A DNA stretch of 64,000 nt. Origin: Mauremys mutica. Its lineage: Eukaryota > Chordata > Testudines > Geoemydidae. The stretch lies in NCBI RefSeq assembly GCF_020497125.1, contig NC_059081.1, forward strand, positions 20,741,105 through 20,805,104, given 5' to 3'. The position numbers and the translations under genes are program-made. Shown here in pieces: positions 1 to 64,000 of the stretch. Under the pieces are notes generated by a model. It searched no databases and was not told the origin of the DNA. It worked only from the letters and a program-made list of their open reading frames with translations. Position 1 is the first letter of the stretch; each line of letters opens with the position of its first letter.

Positions 1-1035
1 ACTGGTGCTCAATGACTGATTCACAACAAATAATCACGCACTTTGTCAGGCATACACCAAGTAGCATACGATACCAGAAGGTGCTACTTGCCCCCAAAAT
101 AAGGAATACAAAAGTTGATTCAAAGATTCAAATGTAATTAAAAAAATAATCAAAACAAGAAAAAACACCAACAGAGCGGGGGCACTTGGTAACACCCAGC
201 ACTGCCTCATTTGGGGAAGGATGTTCTGCAAAGAACTCCTCCTGGTTACACTACTTCTGAATGACAGCTCTGTAAATGTCTCTGTAACTCTCTGGAGAAT
301 AACCCACCCCAGACCTCATGCAATAATGGATACATAGTCAACTAAGAGAAAATTATCTGAACATTTTCAAACTTATAAACTAGTTTAGTTAAGCAAATAC
401 AGATAAAATACAAACCCACCTAAATTACTGACCAAACCCCAGACGTCCTTAATCGGATTATAACACATATAGCTACATAAAAGAAAGTGGATACCAAGAA
501 CAAAAGATGGGGAAGCAGCACATTATAAAGTACCAGAAGTAGAGATGAGAATAATTAACATGACTAAATTATAGATACAATTGTCTCTTACTCCTCTATG
601 AAAACAGCTAATTTTTGTGATTTCAAAAATATACTTTTTTCTTGCTAAAAGCATGTAAAATGCATAATCAATAATAAAGCTTCCACTTTTGTCTAATGTG
701 AAAAAAAGGAACAAATACTTGAAACATATACAATGCGCTACATATAGTGGACTAGATCCTCAGTTAGTGTCAATCAATATATCTTCACTGAAGTCAATGG
801 AGCTATGCTGATTTAATTAAGCTGGGGATCTGGCCCCCAGTCTATGACTGACGAATCTCTACTCACTGATGGTTTACAGTATTTCATATGTTGCACCATG
901 CAGCCAAATACTCCATCTGGTAATGGGTAGAAGGCCCACAGCAGGAAATAAAAGACACAAACAAGTACCATGAACAGAGAAAAAAAGTCAAAATATTGTT
1001 TTAAATGTATAAGTTTAAGCACAAAAATCCCATAC
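1..1035 (-). other. LRP1B: LRP1B intron (partial) with a palindromic repeat
   Basis: Only intron is visible left of exon 1036-1164. A MITE-like piece at about 750-840 (gatcctcagttagtgtcaat facing ggagctatgctgattt and ggggatctggcccc) belongs to a common reptile and bird short palindromic family. The short ORFs at 46-231, 523-714 and 813-1022 show no LRP1B homology. Confidence 0.55.
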
Positions 1036-53017
<51,982 letters not shown>

Positions 53018-53089
53018 TTACAAAGAAAAAAAAATTACTTCTTGCTAGCAAAGAAGGGGAATTTTTTTCTCAATAACACAGTGGTTCAG

Positions 53090-53225
53090 ATATTTTAGCT
53101 CTTCACATGTCCCACTTTTTTTATTCCAACATCACACATTGAGATCCAGAGAGATTAAATGATGTATCTTAGGTCACACACAAAGTTTGTGGTGGAGCTG
53201 GGCTTGAAATCCAGATCTCGTGTCC
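53090..53225 (+). repeat. MIR-like SINE fragment
   Basis: The text around 53120-53215 (cacattgagatccagagag, ttaggtcacacac, tggagctgggcttgaa) follows the core of the old MIR family: the gaggctcagagaggtt stretch, then ggtcacacagc, then gagctgggattcgaac. It is diverged and has no visible target duplication. The call is from memory of the family. Confidence 0.5.
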
Positions 53226-54595
53226 CACTATAGCATGTTAAACAGAAGATAATTTCCCCCCTCTACACGGTCATTCCTCTCTTATCTTACCTTAGTAACT
53301 TTCAAACTAAAAATGTTGTCAGGATCTTTAAGCTTATATATTTTTTCCCCAAGAAACACTTTCTCTGTCCCAAATTATTTTAAAGTTTCCTATCACTCAG
53401 ATGCAAACAAATGGCACAATAGGGAGTAGGAGATGGTGGAACTGCAACAACTTACCAGGGAAGGAAAATAAAGAATGGATTTATCTAACTTTTCATCTAA
53501 CTCACAATATCCATGATTCACAGGAAGCTTCAGTTAAGTCCCTTCCTATTCCCATTGTTTACTTATGACCTGATTTTAAGATTCACTGTGCACTCGCCAT
53601 TTCCACTGAAAGCTATGGAGGACTTATAAAAATCAATCCATTCAACATTTCATCATCAGTTTAAAGAAAATAAAGGAAAACCATGGAAGAATATACAAAT
53701 ATCATCTGGTGCTAAACATATATGATACAAAACTCCTGTGAACTGTTAAATCCATTAATATAATATTTTTAGTACAATACTGCCAGCCAATATTTAAAAA
53801 ATGGGGACCTTTTATGCAACAAGTAGTCAAGTGAAAGTCTACAACTGACACTGAAGGCAGTGAGTTCACTTTTTTTCCTCGCTAATTATACTTATTATTA
53901 AACAGTATCTGAGTACATATTTCTAAATTTAGATATCCATTTGCATTACATGGATGAGAGATTTCTTTTTTTCAATGTTAACTAATTGTTTGTTTCCATA
54001 TCTGAAAATGTTCAGAGAAACCTCCCGCATCAAAATACATCTTTTTTTTTTAAAGAAACTATTGTACTGTGCTCTATCATCCTATGTGAAAAATGTGAGG
54101 AAGAAACAAAAGCAAATGAAATTAATAGCCAGCTAAGGAATACCTTTAATACTGTCAAGAAAAGATAAATTGCAGACTACCGATTCTAATAAATAAAAGT
54201 GACACTGGAAGAAACTGGAGTAATTATTTCTTACTATTGCATTCCCAATCACTTAGGCAACATAACTAATACTCTGATTGTTTTATCTATTTAGTATTTA
54301 ACATAAAAACAGATTTAGGCAGAAAGTTAGATGCAATGTATTACATTTCTAGATTTTTCTTCAATGGTTCATTTTATAATATGCAGTATTTATTATCTGG
54401 ATTATTATTGTTTATATTTGGCATTGGGGAGGGTATTATTTTCATGCTACAAGTAATCTATAGAGAACAGACACTCATCAAAGTAAGTTAATTTACTTTA
54501 TCTACAGTAGTTCATAAACACGAGGCAACAAAACCATATTTGCTATGAATGTGTCACTTTCACTGATGCATACAATATTTTTTTTCAAAAGTCTC

Positions 54596-56207
54596 TAGAG
54601 CTGATCCTGGCACTTACAGGCCAGAAAGCTTATATTCAGTACCAGGCAAAGTTGTTGAAACTATAGTCAAGAACAGAATTATCAGTCACACAGATGAACA
54701 ATATATGTTGGGGAAGAGTCATTGTGGCTTTTGTAAAGGGAAATCATTACTCAGATTTCTACTAGAATTCTCTGAGGGTGTCAACAAGCATGTGGACAAG
54801 GATGATCCAGTTGAGATAGTATACTTGGACTTTCAGAAAGCATTTGACACTGATCCATACAAAAAGGCTCTTAAGCAAAGTAAGCAGTTATGAGATACGA
54901 TGGAAGGTCCTTTCATGGATCAGTAACTGGTTAAAAGACAGGAAACAAAGGATAAGTGAGAATAAATGGTCAGTTTTCACAGTGGGGAGAGGTAAACAGA
55001 GGGGTCCCCCAAGGATCAATACTGTTCAACGTATTCATAAATGATCCTGAAAAGGGAGTAAACAGTGAGGAAGCAACATTTGCTGATGATACAAAATTAC
55101 TCAAGGTAGTTAAGTGCAAAGTTGATTGTGAATAGTTACAAAAGGATCTCACAAAATTGAGTAACTGGGCAAAAATTTGACAGAGGAAATTCAGTGTTGA
55201 TAAGTGCAAAGTAATGCACATTGGAAAACATAATCCCAACTATACATACAAAACGAAGAGGTCTAAATTAGCTGTTACCACTCAAGAAAGAGATGTTGCA
55301 TCATCATAGGTAGTTTTCAGAAAACATCTGCTCAACATATACCACATCAGTCAAAAAAAACCCTAACAAAATGTTAGGAACCATTAAGAAAGGGATAGAT
55401 AATAAGAAACAAAAATGTCATAATGTCAACATGTAAATCTCTGGTACACCCACACCTTGAATACTGCATGCAGTTTGTGTCACCCCCATCTCAAAATAGA
55501 TATATTAGAATTGGAAAAAAGTACAGGGAAGGGCAACAAAATTATCAAGGATAGGGAATAGCTTCAAAGTGGGTATTCACCCACGAAAGCTCATGCTGCA
55601 AAACGTCTGTTAGTCTATAAGGTGCCACAGGATTCTTTGCTGCTTCTACAGAACCAGACTAACACGGCTACCCCTCTGATAATTAAAATACTGTGACTGT
55701 TCAACTTAGAAAAGAGACAACTAAGGAGGGATATGATAGAGGTTGATAATATCACAAATGGTTTGGAGAATGTGAATAAAGAAGTGTTATTTACCCCTTC
55801 GCATAATACAAGAAAGAGAGATCACCCAATGAAATTAATAGGCAGCAGGGTTAAAACAAGCATAAGGAAGTCCTTCACACAACACACCATCAACCTATGG
55901 AATTTGTTGCCAGGAGATGTTGTGAAGGCCAAAAGTATAATTGGGTTAAAAATAATTTGTTCGTGGAGGATAGGTCCATCAATGGCTATTAGACACGATG
56001 GCCATGAATGCAAGCCTAGAGCCATGTTCTGTCTCTAAACCTCTAACTGCCAGAAGCTGGGACTGGATGACAGGGGATGGATCCTTGATAATTGCACTTT
56101 TATGTCAATTCCCTCTGAAGCGTCTGGCACTGGCCAGTGCTGGAAACAGAATACTGGGTTAGATAAACCATTGCTCTGAGTGGTATGGCCTTTCTTATAT
56201 TCTTATT
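54596..56207 (+). mobile_element. CR1 LINE copy, decayed and interrupted
   Basis: Plus-strand blocks follow CR1 reverse transcriptase: EIVYLDFQKAFDT (about 54815-54850), [27 protein letters not shown] (about 55079-55115), [13 protein letters not shown] and MIEVDNITNGLENVNKE. Frameshifts and stops occur throughout. A different short repeat interrupts the copy at about 55562-55680. The 3' end lies near 56207. Confidence 0.88.
55562..55680 (+). repeat. Short repeat inserted in CR1
   Basis: The text gtgggtattcacccacgaaa, then gtctgttagtctataaggtg and actaacacggctacccctct is a short sequence very common in turtle genomes. I recognise the family but cannot name it. It breaks the CR1 frame between 'gggaatag' and 'aattaaaatactg'. 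Confidence 0.75.
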
Positions 56208-57604
56208 ATCTACTTTTCTGAAATTTCTCCCTCTGGCTACTTTTTTTCAGAGTTTCCCCTAGCTAAACTTTCATGCCATGTCAACAAGGAACCACTTGTA
56301 TCACTATTGAGCTAAAGCATATGATATTCACTCATGGTCAATATATTTCCTCAGTTACTGCAGTACATAAAGAAGATACATGTTCAAGATGTCTTTCATT
56401 TTCTTTTTATAAGGGATAGTGACCTCACAGAATACTTTATTACAATATGGTGCCAGCTTAAAAAGAAATATACATATGTATATGGATCTATTAAAGCAAA
56501 TATTAAAAAAAAGATAATTAAAAGCACAGAATTATTCTCCTCTGAAGATTTATAATTAACATGGATTTTTACTCTTGGGTCTTAGTTGCCTATAACAAGA
56601 TAAGAAAAAAATCAATTCTAGCCTATCTTGTTATTTGCCTTTCTTCTAATAATGTCTCTACTACTCCTTTCAGATGGCTTGGACACTCTTGTTTTATAGA
56701 CTGGAGGAAGTGCAAGGGCTTTTAAAGAAATACTTGGGATGTCGATCCTGTCCACTTGACCTAACAGCCTGGAAAAAAGATTTCTTCAAAAGCTGTAGCA
56801 ATTAGATAGATAGATAGATATAAAATTGAAAAGTCAAACCTCATGAGAGACAGGACTCAAACATCGAAGACATTACTAGAAAGAGAAAATTAGCAAGAAA
56901 GAAAATTTTTTAGTCTTCTGAATAACATCTCCACTAATCTTCACTGATTGGAAGAACATGCAGTGATAAAAGAGATGGAACAATGCAGGGGTGGATTTTA
57001 GGAGAAAAATCCCTAAGAAAAATCCATAGGAACACATAGGGAAAAGACTACTGATTGAAGCACCTTCCACCAAAAGGAGATGTCTGAATATACATGAAGG
57101 TTGGGCTTGCCTTTGGTGATTTGGTTTCTTGAGGTTGTGTATGCTTTTGCTATAAAACAACAAATCTGTCTGATAAAAGAAGTGATAGAAGAATTTTTAT
57201 GTTTGCATTTTAAGTAAAAGAAAAAACGGAATTTATTTCTGTACTGTTTATTTCAATTTAGTAGGATCCTCTCAAAAGCTATGCTCTCAGGTGTAAATTG
57301 AGAGATTCTGGATACCAAAACAGGCCTTTAGACAAAAGGTCCTTTCTTGGAGGTACAGGTAGTTTAGGAAGTTGGATATCTAATGTCTCCCCAATCAGTT
57401 AAAAAATTACTCTCTCTAAAATTTTGTTCTTTCCAATATACAGTTAAACCCTGTTATCTCGACGGCCTAGGGGTTTGCCAAAAGCCATCGAGATAACCAA
57501 TGATCGAGATAAACCCCTATCCACCCCCCCACCCCCTCCCTGCCCCCTTACCGCGCTGCCTGCACGTGGCTGGATCCGGCAAAGCGGAGCCGGGCGGACA
57601 GACG

Positions 57605-59035
57605 GACGGACGGGCGGGCGGGGAAGCGGAGCCGGCGGGCGGGCGGCAGGCGAAGCCGGGACCAGGTATGTGGGGCGGGGACGGGCAGGGACCAGGTATG
57701 CGGGCCGGGCGGGGACAGGCAGGGACCGGGTATGCGGGGCGGGGAAGCTGGGACCTGCGGGCGGGGAAGCGGAGCCGGCGGGCGGGCGGCAGGAGAAGCC
57801 GGGACCAGGTATGTGGGGCGGGGACGGGCGGGGACCAGGTATGCGGGCCGGGCGGGCGGGCGGGGACAGGCAGGGACCGGGTATGCAGGGGCGGGGAAGC
57901 GGGGACCGGCGGGCGGGGAAGCGGAGCCGGCGGGCGGGCGGCAGGAGAAGCCGGGACCAGGTATGTGGGGCGGGGACGGGCGGGGACGGGCAGGGACCAG
58001 GTATGCGGGCCGGGCGGGCGGGCGGGGACAGGCAGGGACCGGGTATGCGGGGGCGGGGAAGCGGGGACCGGCGGGCGGGGAAGCGGAGCCGGCGGGCGGG
58101 CAGCAGGAGAAGCCGGGACCAGGTATGTGGGGCGGGGACGGGCGGGGACGGGCAGGGACCAGGTATGCGGGCCGGGCGGGCGGGGACAGGCAGGGACCGG
58201 GTATGCGGGGCGGGGAAGCGGGGACCGGGGGGGGGTAAGCGGAGCCGGCGGGCGGGCGGCAGGAGAAGCCGGGACCAGGTATGTGGGGCAGGGACGGGCG
58301 GGGACGGGCAGGGACCAGGTATGCGAGGGCGGGCGGGCGGGGACAGGCAGGGACCGGGTATGCGGGAGCGGGGAAGCGGGGACCGGCGGGCGGGGAAGCG
58401 GAGCCGGCGGGCGGGCGGCAGGAGAAGCCGGGACCAGGTATGTGGGGCGGGGACAGGCGGGGACGGGCAGGGACCTGCTCTGCCGGGCGGGCGGGCGGGC
58501 GGGGACAGGCAGGGACCGGGTATGCGGGGCGGGGAAGCGGGGACCGGCGGGCGGGGAAGCGGAGCCGGCGGGCGGGCGGCAGGAGAAGCCGGGACCAGGT
58601 ATGTGGGGCGGGGACGGGCGGGGACGGGCAGGGACCAGGTATGCGGGCCGGGCGGGCGGGGACAGGCAGGGACCCGGTATGCGGGGGCGGGGAAGCGGGG
58701 ACCGGCGGGCGGGGAAGCGGAGCCGGCGGGCGGGCGGCAGGAGAAGCCGGGACCAGGTATGTGGGGCGGGGACGGGCACGGACCAGGTATGCGGGCCGGG
58801 CGGGCGGGCGGGGGGGACAGGCAGGGACCGGGTATGCGGGGCGGGGAAGCGGGGACCGGCGGGTGGGGAAGCGGAGCCGGCGGGCGGGCGGCAGGAGAAG
58901 CCGGGACCAGGTATGTGGGGCGGGGACGGGCAGGGACCAGGTATGCGGGGCCAGGCGGGCGGGGACAGGCAGGGACCGGGTATACGGGGGCGGGCGGGGA
59001 AGCGGAGCCGGGCGGACGGGCGGGCGGCGAAGCGG
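57605..59035 (+). repeat. GC minisatellite, about nine units of 143-162 bp
   Basis: The marker ACCAGGTATGTGG begins at 57661, 57804, 57956, 58118, 58274, 58433, 58594, 58752 and 58906, with spacings of 143 to 162 bases. Each unit also contains accaggtatgcggg and accgggtatgcggg variants and G-runs such as gggcgggcgggg. Spacing differences are not multiples of a codon, so no frame is kept across units. Open frames reflect the absence of A/T-rich stops. Confidence 0.95.
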
Positions 59036-59039
59036 GGAA

Positions 59040-59245
59040 CCGCGGGGCTGGGGAGCGGGCGGCTGGGGACACGGTGGGTCGGGGACGCGGGGAGCCGGGC
59101 GGCTGGGGACGCGGGAAGCGGGCGGCTGGGGAACCGCGCGGCTGGAGAGCCGGGGAGCCGGCGGCTGGGGACGCGGGAAGCGGGCGGCTGGGGAACCGCG
59201 CGGCTGGAGAGCCGGGGAGCCGGCGGCTGGGGACACGGTGGGTCG
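59040..59245 (+). repeat. 62-bp GC tandem repeat
   Basis: The 62-bp block beginning ggctggggacgcgggaagcg at 59101 is repeated from 59163. A shorter related copy precedes it and a partial copy follows. It is distinct from the 150-bp array beside it but within the same transposon. Confidence 0.9.
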
Positions 59246-60849
59246 GGGACGGGCTCGAGATATTAGGGTTCGGCAAATCGACATAACGGATGAGAAACTC
59301 ATAAGCCAAAGAGGGAGTCTGGCGGTTCCACTTGTAAACCGTCGACTTAACAGGATTGGCAAGTTAACCGAGGTCGACATAAATGGGTTCGACTGTATTG
59401 AAATTTCTCTGAACTACAGGAATGGGTGGAGGACACCACTTTTCAGACACAATTTATGACCACTGGTTTGTGAGCATAGATTTTACCCCGAGAGAGGTAT
59501 TGTTTTCTGTAAATCATGGATTTTGTGAATTAGATGGAAAGTAACCTTATGCACAGGTGAAATGAAATGAAATTGACCATTAAAGCTATAGGTAGCCGGT
59601 ACCAATCAGAAAAGTCCAAAGGTTTCTCTACTTCATGACAGGGACCAGCCCTGCAGCTAGGTGGCCTCAGGAATGTAGCCTGAAGCCACCTTTGTGCCCT
59701 GCCTACCCCGAAAAAAACTGATCAGACAAGGCAGTTCTGCAGAAACTCAGAATAGGGTCCTATGAATTTTAACATACAAAGACAAAATGCAGTACAAATA
59801 GTTATCAAATAAATGTTATTCAAGTGTTAGAACAAAGACTCCTAGAAAGCTATGCCATGGTGCCATTTATGGAAATATGCAATCTGTTTTAACGTAAGAC
59901 AAAGACTACAGTTGGTGAAAAAAATCTTATCGTATTTGTAAAAGATATGATCGAAATGGCAAAGAACCAATGAGACAGTGATGACACTGTTTCATCTGAA
60001 GGAGGGTAGATTTCATACAGTGTTAACAGAAAAAATGAAAGAAACATCAATATAAAGATGATACTAGCGGGATATTGAACAAAATGATGTTCATCAACAA
60101 AAAGATGATCATAGGTGGAGAAAAAAGAACTCCTGAAGAAATCTCAGCAACAGACTCTCCTATTGATATAGCCTGCAATCAAAGAACCTCCAGTGAAGTT
60201 TTTTTCAGCTAACCAATTTTAGGAAATTAGCCACTAAAGACAACTATCTTGAGGGAAGAAGCTCTCTCAAGAAAACATCACAACATTAGGCAGTCAAAAG
60301 TTAAGCCGACAAAAAGTTCAGCTGACAAGTTTGTAGGTGAGAATTATGTTTACATAAGTATCACAAAGGGAGTTAGTGAAATAATTATATTTTGCTTCTC
60401 TCAATAATAATCAAGCATTAGCACCTGGATGAATCTGATACGTTTGACTTAAAGACAAGAAATAAAAACTATTTATAGTACAAAAATTGTCTCAGCTACA
60501 GATCGATATCAAAAACATCTGGTGACCCTTATAAGTAGCACAGACTATAGTCTATTGATATTTGAGTAATTTCCATATTTGTCACCATGCACCTTTTGTT
60601 ACATTACCCATGAAATGCAATGCCCTCTCATGACAAGCATAAGGCACTCATAACTTTAAAAAGTTCAGTCCACTAAGTGCAAACCTATAATGGAGGTGTT
60701 TTTAAGATAGTTATATGAGATCTATGTTAATCAAGTATTGATAAAATATTAATGATGTAAACTGCAGAGTATTAACTTTTTATTTGATAAGTGGTCAGTA
60801 TTAAGTGAATGAGTAAATATTAACTGTTAAATTACAATAAACTGTGTAA

Positions 60850-61900
60850 ATTGTATCATCTGGCTCAACTGGTAGTGATCAACGGTTCGATGTCTAGTTG
60901 GCAGCCGGTATCAATCAGAGTGTCCCAGGGGTTGGTGCTGGGGCCGGTTTTGTTCAACATCTTCATTAATGATCTGGATGATGGGATGGATTGCACCCTC
61001 AGCAAGTTCACGAATGACACTAAGCTGGGGGTAGAGATTGATATACTGGAGAATAGGGATAGGGTTCAGAGTGACTTAGACAAATTGGAGGATTGGGCCA
61101 AAAGAAATCTGATAAGGTTCAACAAAGACAAGTGCAGAGTCCTTTATTTAGGACAGAAGAATCCCATGCACTGCTACAGGCTGGGTACCAACTGGCTAAG
61201 TGGTAGTTCTAGAGAAAAGGACCTGGGGATTACAGTAGATGAGAAGCTGGATATGAATCAACAGTGTTCCCTGGTTGTCAAGAAGGCTAACAGCATATTG
61301 GGCAGCATTAGTAGGAGTGTTGCCAGCAGATCGAGGGAAGAGTTTGTTCCCTTCTATTCGACACTGGTGAGGCACATCTGGAGTATTGCGTATAGTTCTG
61401 GGGCCCCCACTACAGAAAGGTTGTGGACAAACTGGAGAGAGTCCAGTGGAGGGCAACAAAAATGATTAGGGGGCTGGGGCACATGACTCATGAGGAGAGG
61501 CTGAGGGAACTGGGGTTATTTACTCTGCAGAAGAAAAGCATGGGGTGGGGGATTTGATAGCAGCCTTCAACTACTGAAGGGGGATTCCAAAGAGGATGGA
61601 GGATGGAGTTAAGCTGTTCTCAGTAGTGGCAGATGACAGAACAAGGAGCAATTGTCTCAAGTTGTAGTGGGGGATGTCTAGGTTGGATATTAGGAAAAAC
61701 TATTTCATTAGGAGGGTGGTGAAGCACTGGAATGGATTATGTCGAGAGGTGATGGAATCTCCATCATTAGAGGTTTTTAAGGCCCAGTTTCACATGCCCT
61801 GGCTGGGATGATTTAGTTGGTTTGGTCCTGCTTTGAGCAGGGAGTTGGACTAGTTGACCTCCTGAGGTCTCTTCCAACCCTAATCTTCTATAATTCTATG
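60850..61900 (+). mobile_element. CR1 LINE copy, 5'-truncated, mostly open
   Basis: The frame 60851-61465 (204 residues) has RVSQGLVLGPVLFNIFINDL and CTLSKFTNDTKLGVE, where the catalytic FADD box reads FTND. It then has LDKLEDWAKRNLIRFNKDKC, VLYLGQKNPMHCYRLG and KDLGITVDEKLDM. Beyond it the frame breaks. The 3' end shows the ending 'tataattctatgattattc', the classic CR1 terminal octamer. The loss of the catalytic aspartates and later stops show it is dead. Confidence 0.9.
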
Positions 61901-64000
61901 ATTATTCTTTCATCTTTAGGATACAGATAGCAGCCCAAAATTCAAGTAAGTCAAGATTATAGTGTTGAGACTGACCCAGAGAAAATGATTTGATACACTG
62001 GCATTGCCAGTATCACATGTTAGAACTAAAACTAAAACCTTCAACTCCACTTTGAAATTATCAGGAACACTGGTGTTATAATGATTAGCCATTACAAAAC
62101 TGTAATAAATTTGTGCTATATTACGGTAATTTACCATACACATTTTAAGGATTATTCCATAACACAACCATATTTTCTGTTGAAAGTAACCTGTCAGCAG
62201 TTATTCACTCATTATGAAATATGTGAGAAAATATCTAGTTAGTTCACTGAACACTGCAATTTGGGGAGTCAAACCCAAAATCTTTCAATAGGATGAAAAT
62301 CAGGGGATTTGTTGTTTACTACCAGTTTCATATACTCACACTATCTTATACTGTTTTGAGTTAGTAAAGCACACAGAAACTGGAAATGAAAAGAAATGCA
62401 TTTCTTTCACTGACGTTAAATTAAAACATTGATAGCATTAGATGCCTACAGCACTGGTTAAATTTATTCTACCCATGAAGCAACAGTTTATGATTTTCAA
62501 ATGAATAGCACACTTAAATGAAGAGAACATTAATACAATATGATATTAATATACAAATCCTCACATTATTCACCTGCCACTGACATTCTGAATTAAATCA
62601 GTAATGGGGTGTATAACTGATTAAATATCTACACAACAGAAAGCAACAGCTTATGATTTACAAAGGCAATGGTAGAGTGATCACATCATTACATTGCCAA
62701 ACGCCATCTATCACTTTTACTGAATTTAACGAAGATGGATTACATTCCGCAGATGACATGCAACCTATAAATATTGTCATTCTGATCTTCATCTGACTTT
62801 CTTAGCGAACAGACAAGCAACAAATCAATTATTGAAGAACACCTATTAGAATCCCTTGTTATTCAGCATATGTGTGTGCATGTGGGAGGGGAGAATATTG
62901 CTGAAACTATCTAATGACTAACTTCTGAAATTCTAGCTCATCTCATTTACTATTTAAAATTCTGCAGGAAGATTAAATTCAAAATGTTAGTGGTTTTTGT
63001 ACTTTGACTAGGGCTGTGTTTTTTTTTTAATTTTTGCATTAATTCCACCTTCTAAGCTACCTCAATTTGTTCAACCACACAGCAAATTGTAAGGCAGGAA
63101 ACAATAATGTTCATCTATATAAAATGTAAAACATTGCTTTGTAAATACTGAAAGAGAGTAAACGTCATAAGAACAACGAGCACAAGCAACACACTTACAC
63201 CAAAACTTCTGGGGATGTTTTAAAAGTACCTATGATTAAGCACCTGCTATAGTCCTTATTTACTGTACTCTCTCATTTGGCTTTCACAATTTACTTTTTT
63301 GGAAACAAGTCTGTCAATTGCTTGAATGGCCCAATCACAGGAGATCAGACTGCTTTCTGATTGTGCAAGCAGATTATCTTATTGTAATAGATAACAGGTA
63401 GTCAGTATTTGATGTCTAAACTGAAAGATTATGCCTCAAAAGCAATACAACATCTGAGACCCGGCTTAAAATTTCACACATATTACCAATTTCACAATCA
63501 GAACTTTAACTAATTCCATTATAGATAGCTATAAGGCAAGAAGTCATTCTTGGCAGAAAGTAAAATTCTTGAGACAACAATAAACTGTAATAAAAGAATG
63601 AATGGATAGCATTTTGTTTTTGAAACTAGAGGCTGATTTGATTATTTATTGCTTCTCTCATCGCTGAGCTGCAAAATGAGCCCATCTTATTCAGAATATT
63701 TTAAAACTCAGAATATCTCAAATTTGGCACAAATTTAACTAGTATATACTAACTACACCATTTTTTTGCCTATGAAAAATTCATGTAGACATGATGTCAT
63801 AAGGACTAAGTTTATGTATGTGATTTCAAGAGCTGTGCAATGTGACACCGTGTGACATGTTACATTAAAATTCCTTCAAATGCTGATGTATTAAACTTTC
63901 TGATCATACATAATAAACATAGCCTTCAGGGTTCTGCAAAGCAACAACCAGCTTATTTTCAATAGCTACACTTCATGTTACTTCAAGGAGTGAATAATTC

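Larger units (their letters stand above)
57441..59395. mobile_element. TA-flanked DNA transposon (pogo/Tigger-like ends) carrying a GC minisatellite
   Basis: The left end reads CAGTTAAACCC, then a stretch with ttatctcgac. The right end, read backwards, is CAGTCGAACCC, then ttatgtcgac, so they are diverged inverted repeats of at least 35 bp. TA dinucleotides flank both ends (57439-57440 and 59396-59397), as expected for Tc1/mariner-type transposition. The TE ends are AT-balanced, but 57600-59250 is filled by G/C-rich tandem repeats. There is no transposase frame. The long ORFs (57444-59309, 57475-59286, 57500-59266, 57548-59380, 58281-59459) occur on both strands and are composition artefacts. 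Confidence 0.8.

Noticed and set aside
57605..59035. CRISPR-like array
   Set aside because: Units of 143-162 bp are wholly repetitive with no spacers, in a vertebrate genome.
57444..59309. A 621-residue proline-rich protein on the minus strand and similar long plus-strand proteins
   Set aside because: Frames are open on both strands over a GC tandem array whose unit spacing is not a multiple of three. No start context, domain or conserved feature supports a protein.

Overview
This is an intron-rich, AT-rich vertebrate window, almost certainly from a turtle. The repeat content points there: several CR1 LINE copies with turtle-type 3' ends, a tRNA-derived SINE of the kind found in cryptodiran turtles, DIRS-type retrotransposon relics and many small hAT elements. 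The species call rests on recognising repeat families, not on a database search.

Only one host gene is supported, an internal part of LRP1B on the minus strand. It is a giant endocytic receptor of the LDL receptor family. Eleven consecutive internal exons run right to left, from 53004 down to 1036. All have GT-AG borders and matching phases, and together they form one open frame of 1599 bp (533 codons). The three upstream exons (52815-53004, 51363-51567, 29444-29636) encode the end of a YWTD beta-propeller. Exon 28772-28897 encodes the EGF-like module that closes it. The remaining seven exons (18322-18450, 17430-17549, 11604-11717, 11193-11342, 5957-6079, 3287-3406, 1036-1164) each encode one six-cysteine LDL-receptor class A repeat of the second ligand-binding cluster. 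The gene continues off both ends of the window.

The introns (261 bp to about 21.7 kb inside the window) hold mobile DNA. Intron 6080-11192 has a DIRS gag relic. Intron 11718-17429 has a hairpin MITE and a promoter-like repeat. Intron 18451-28771 has CR1 copies, a hAT element nested inside a CR1, and further hAT elements. Intron 29637-51362 has two DIRS relics of opposite orientation, hAT elements with perfect 8-bp target duplications, a CpG-rich TATA-bearing repeat and a palindrome-flanked (TA)n tract. The intron upstream of 53004 has CR1 copies and a roughly 2-kb TA-flanked DNA transposon carrying a GC-rich minisatellite. That minisatellite produces the longest open frames in the window, on both strands; they are composition artefacts, not genes.

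I found no prokaryotic-type system, CRISPR array, operon or rRNA, and no evidence for a novel host gene. The most unusual objects are the minisatellite-bearing transposon (57441-59395), the CpG/TATA repeat (42832-43847), the nested and precisely bounded hAT insertions, and the hairpin next to an LRP1B splice donor.
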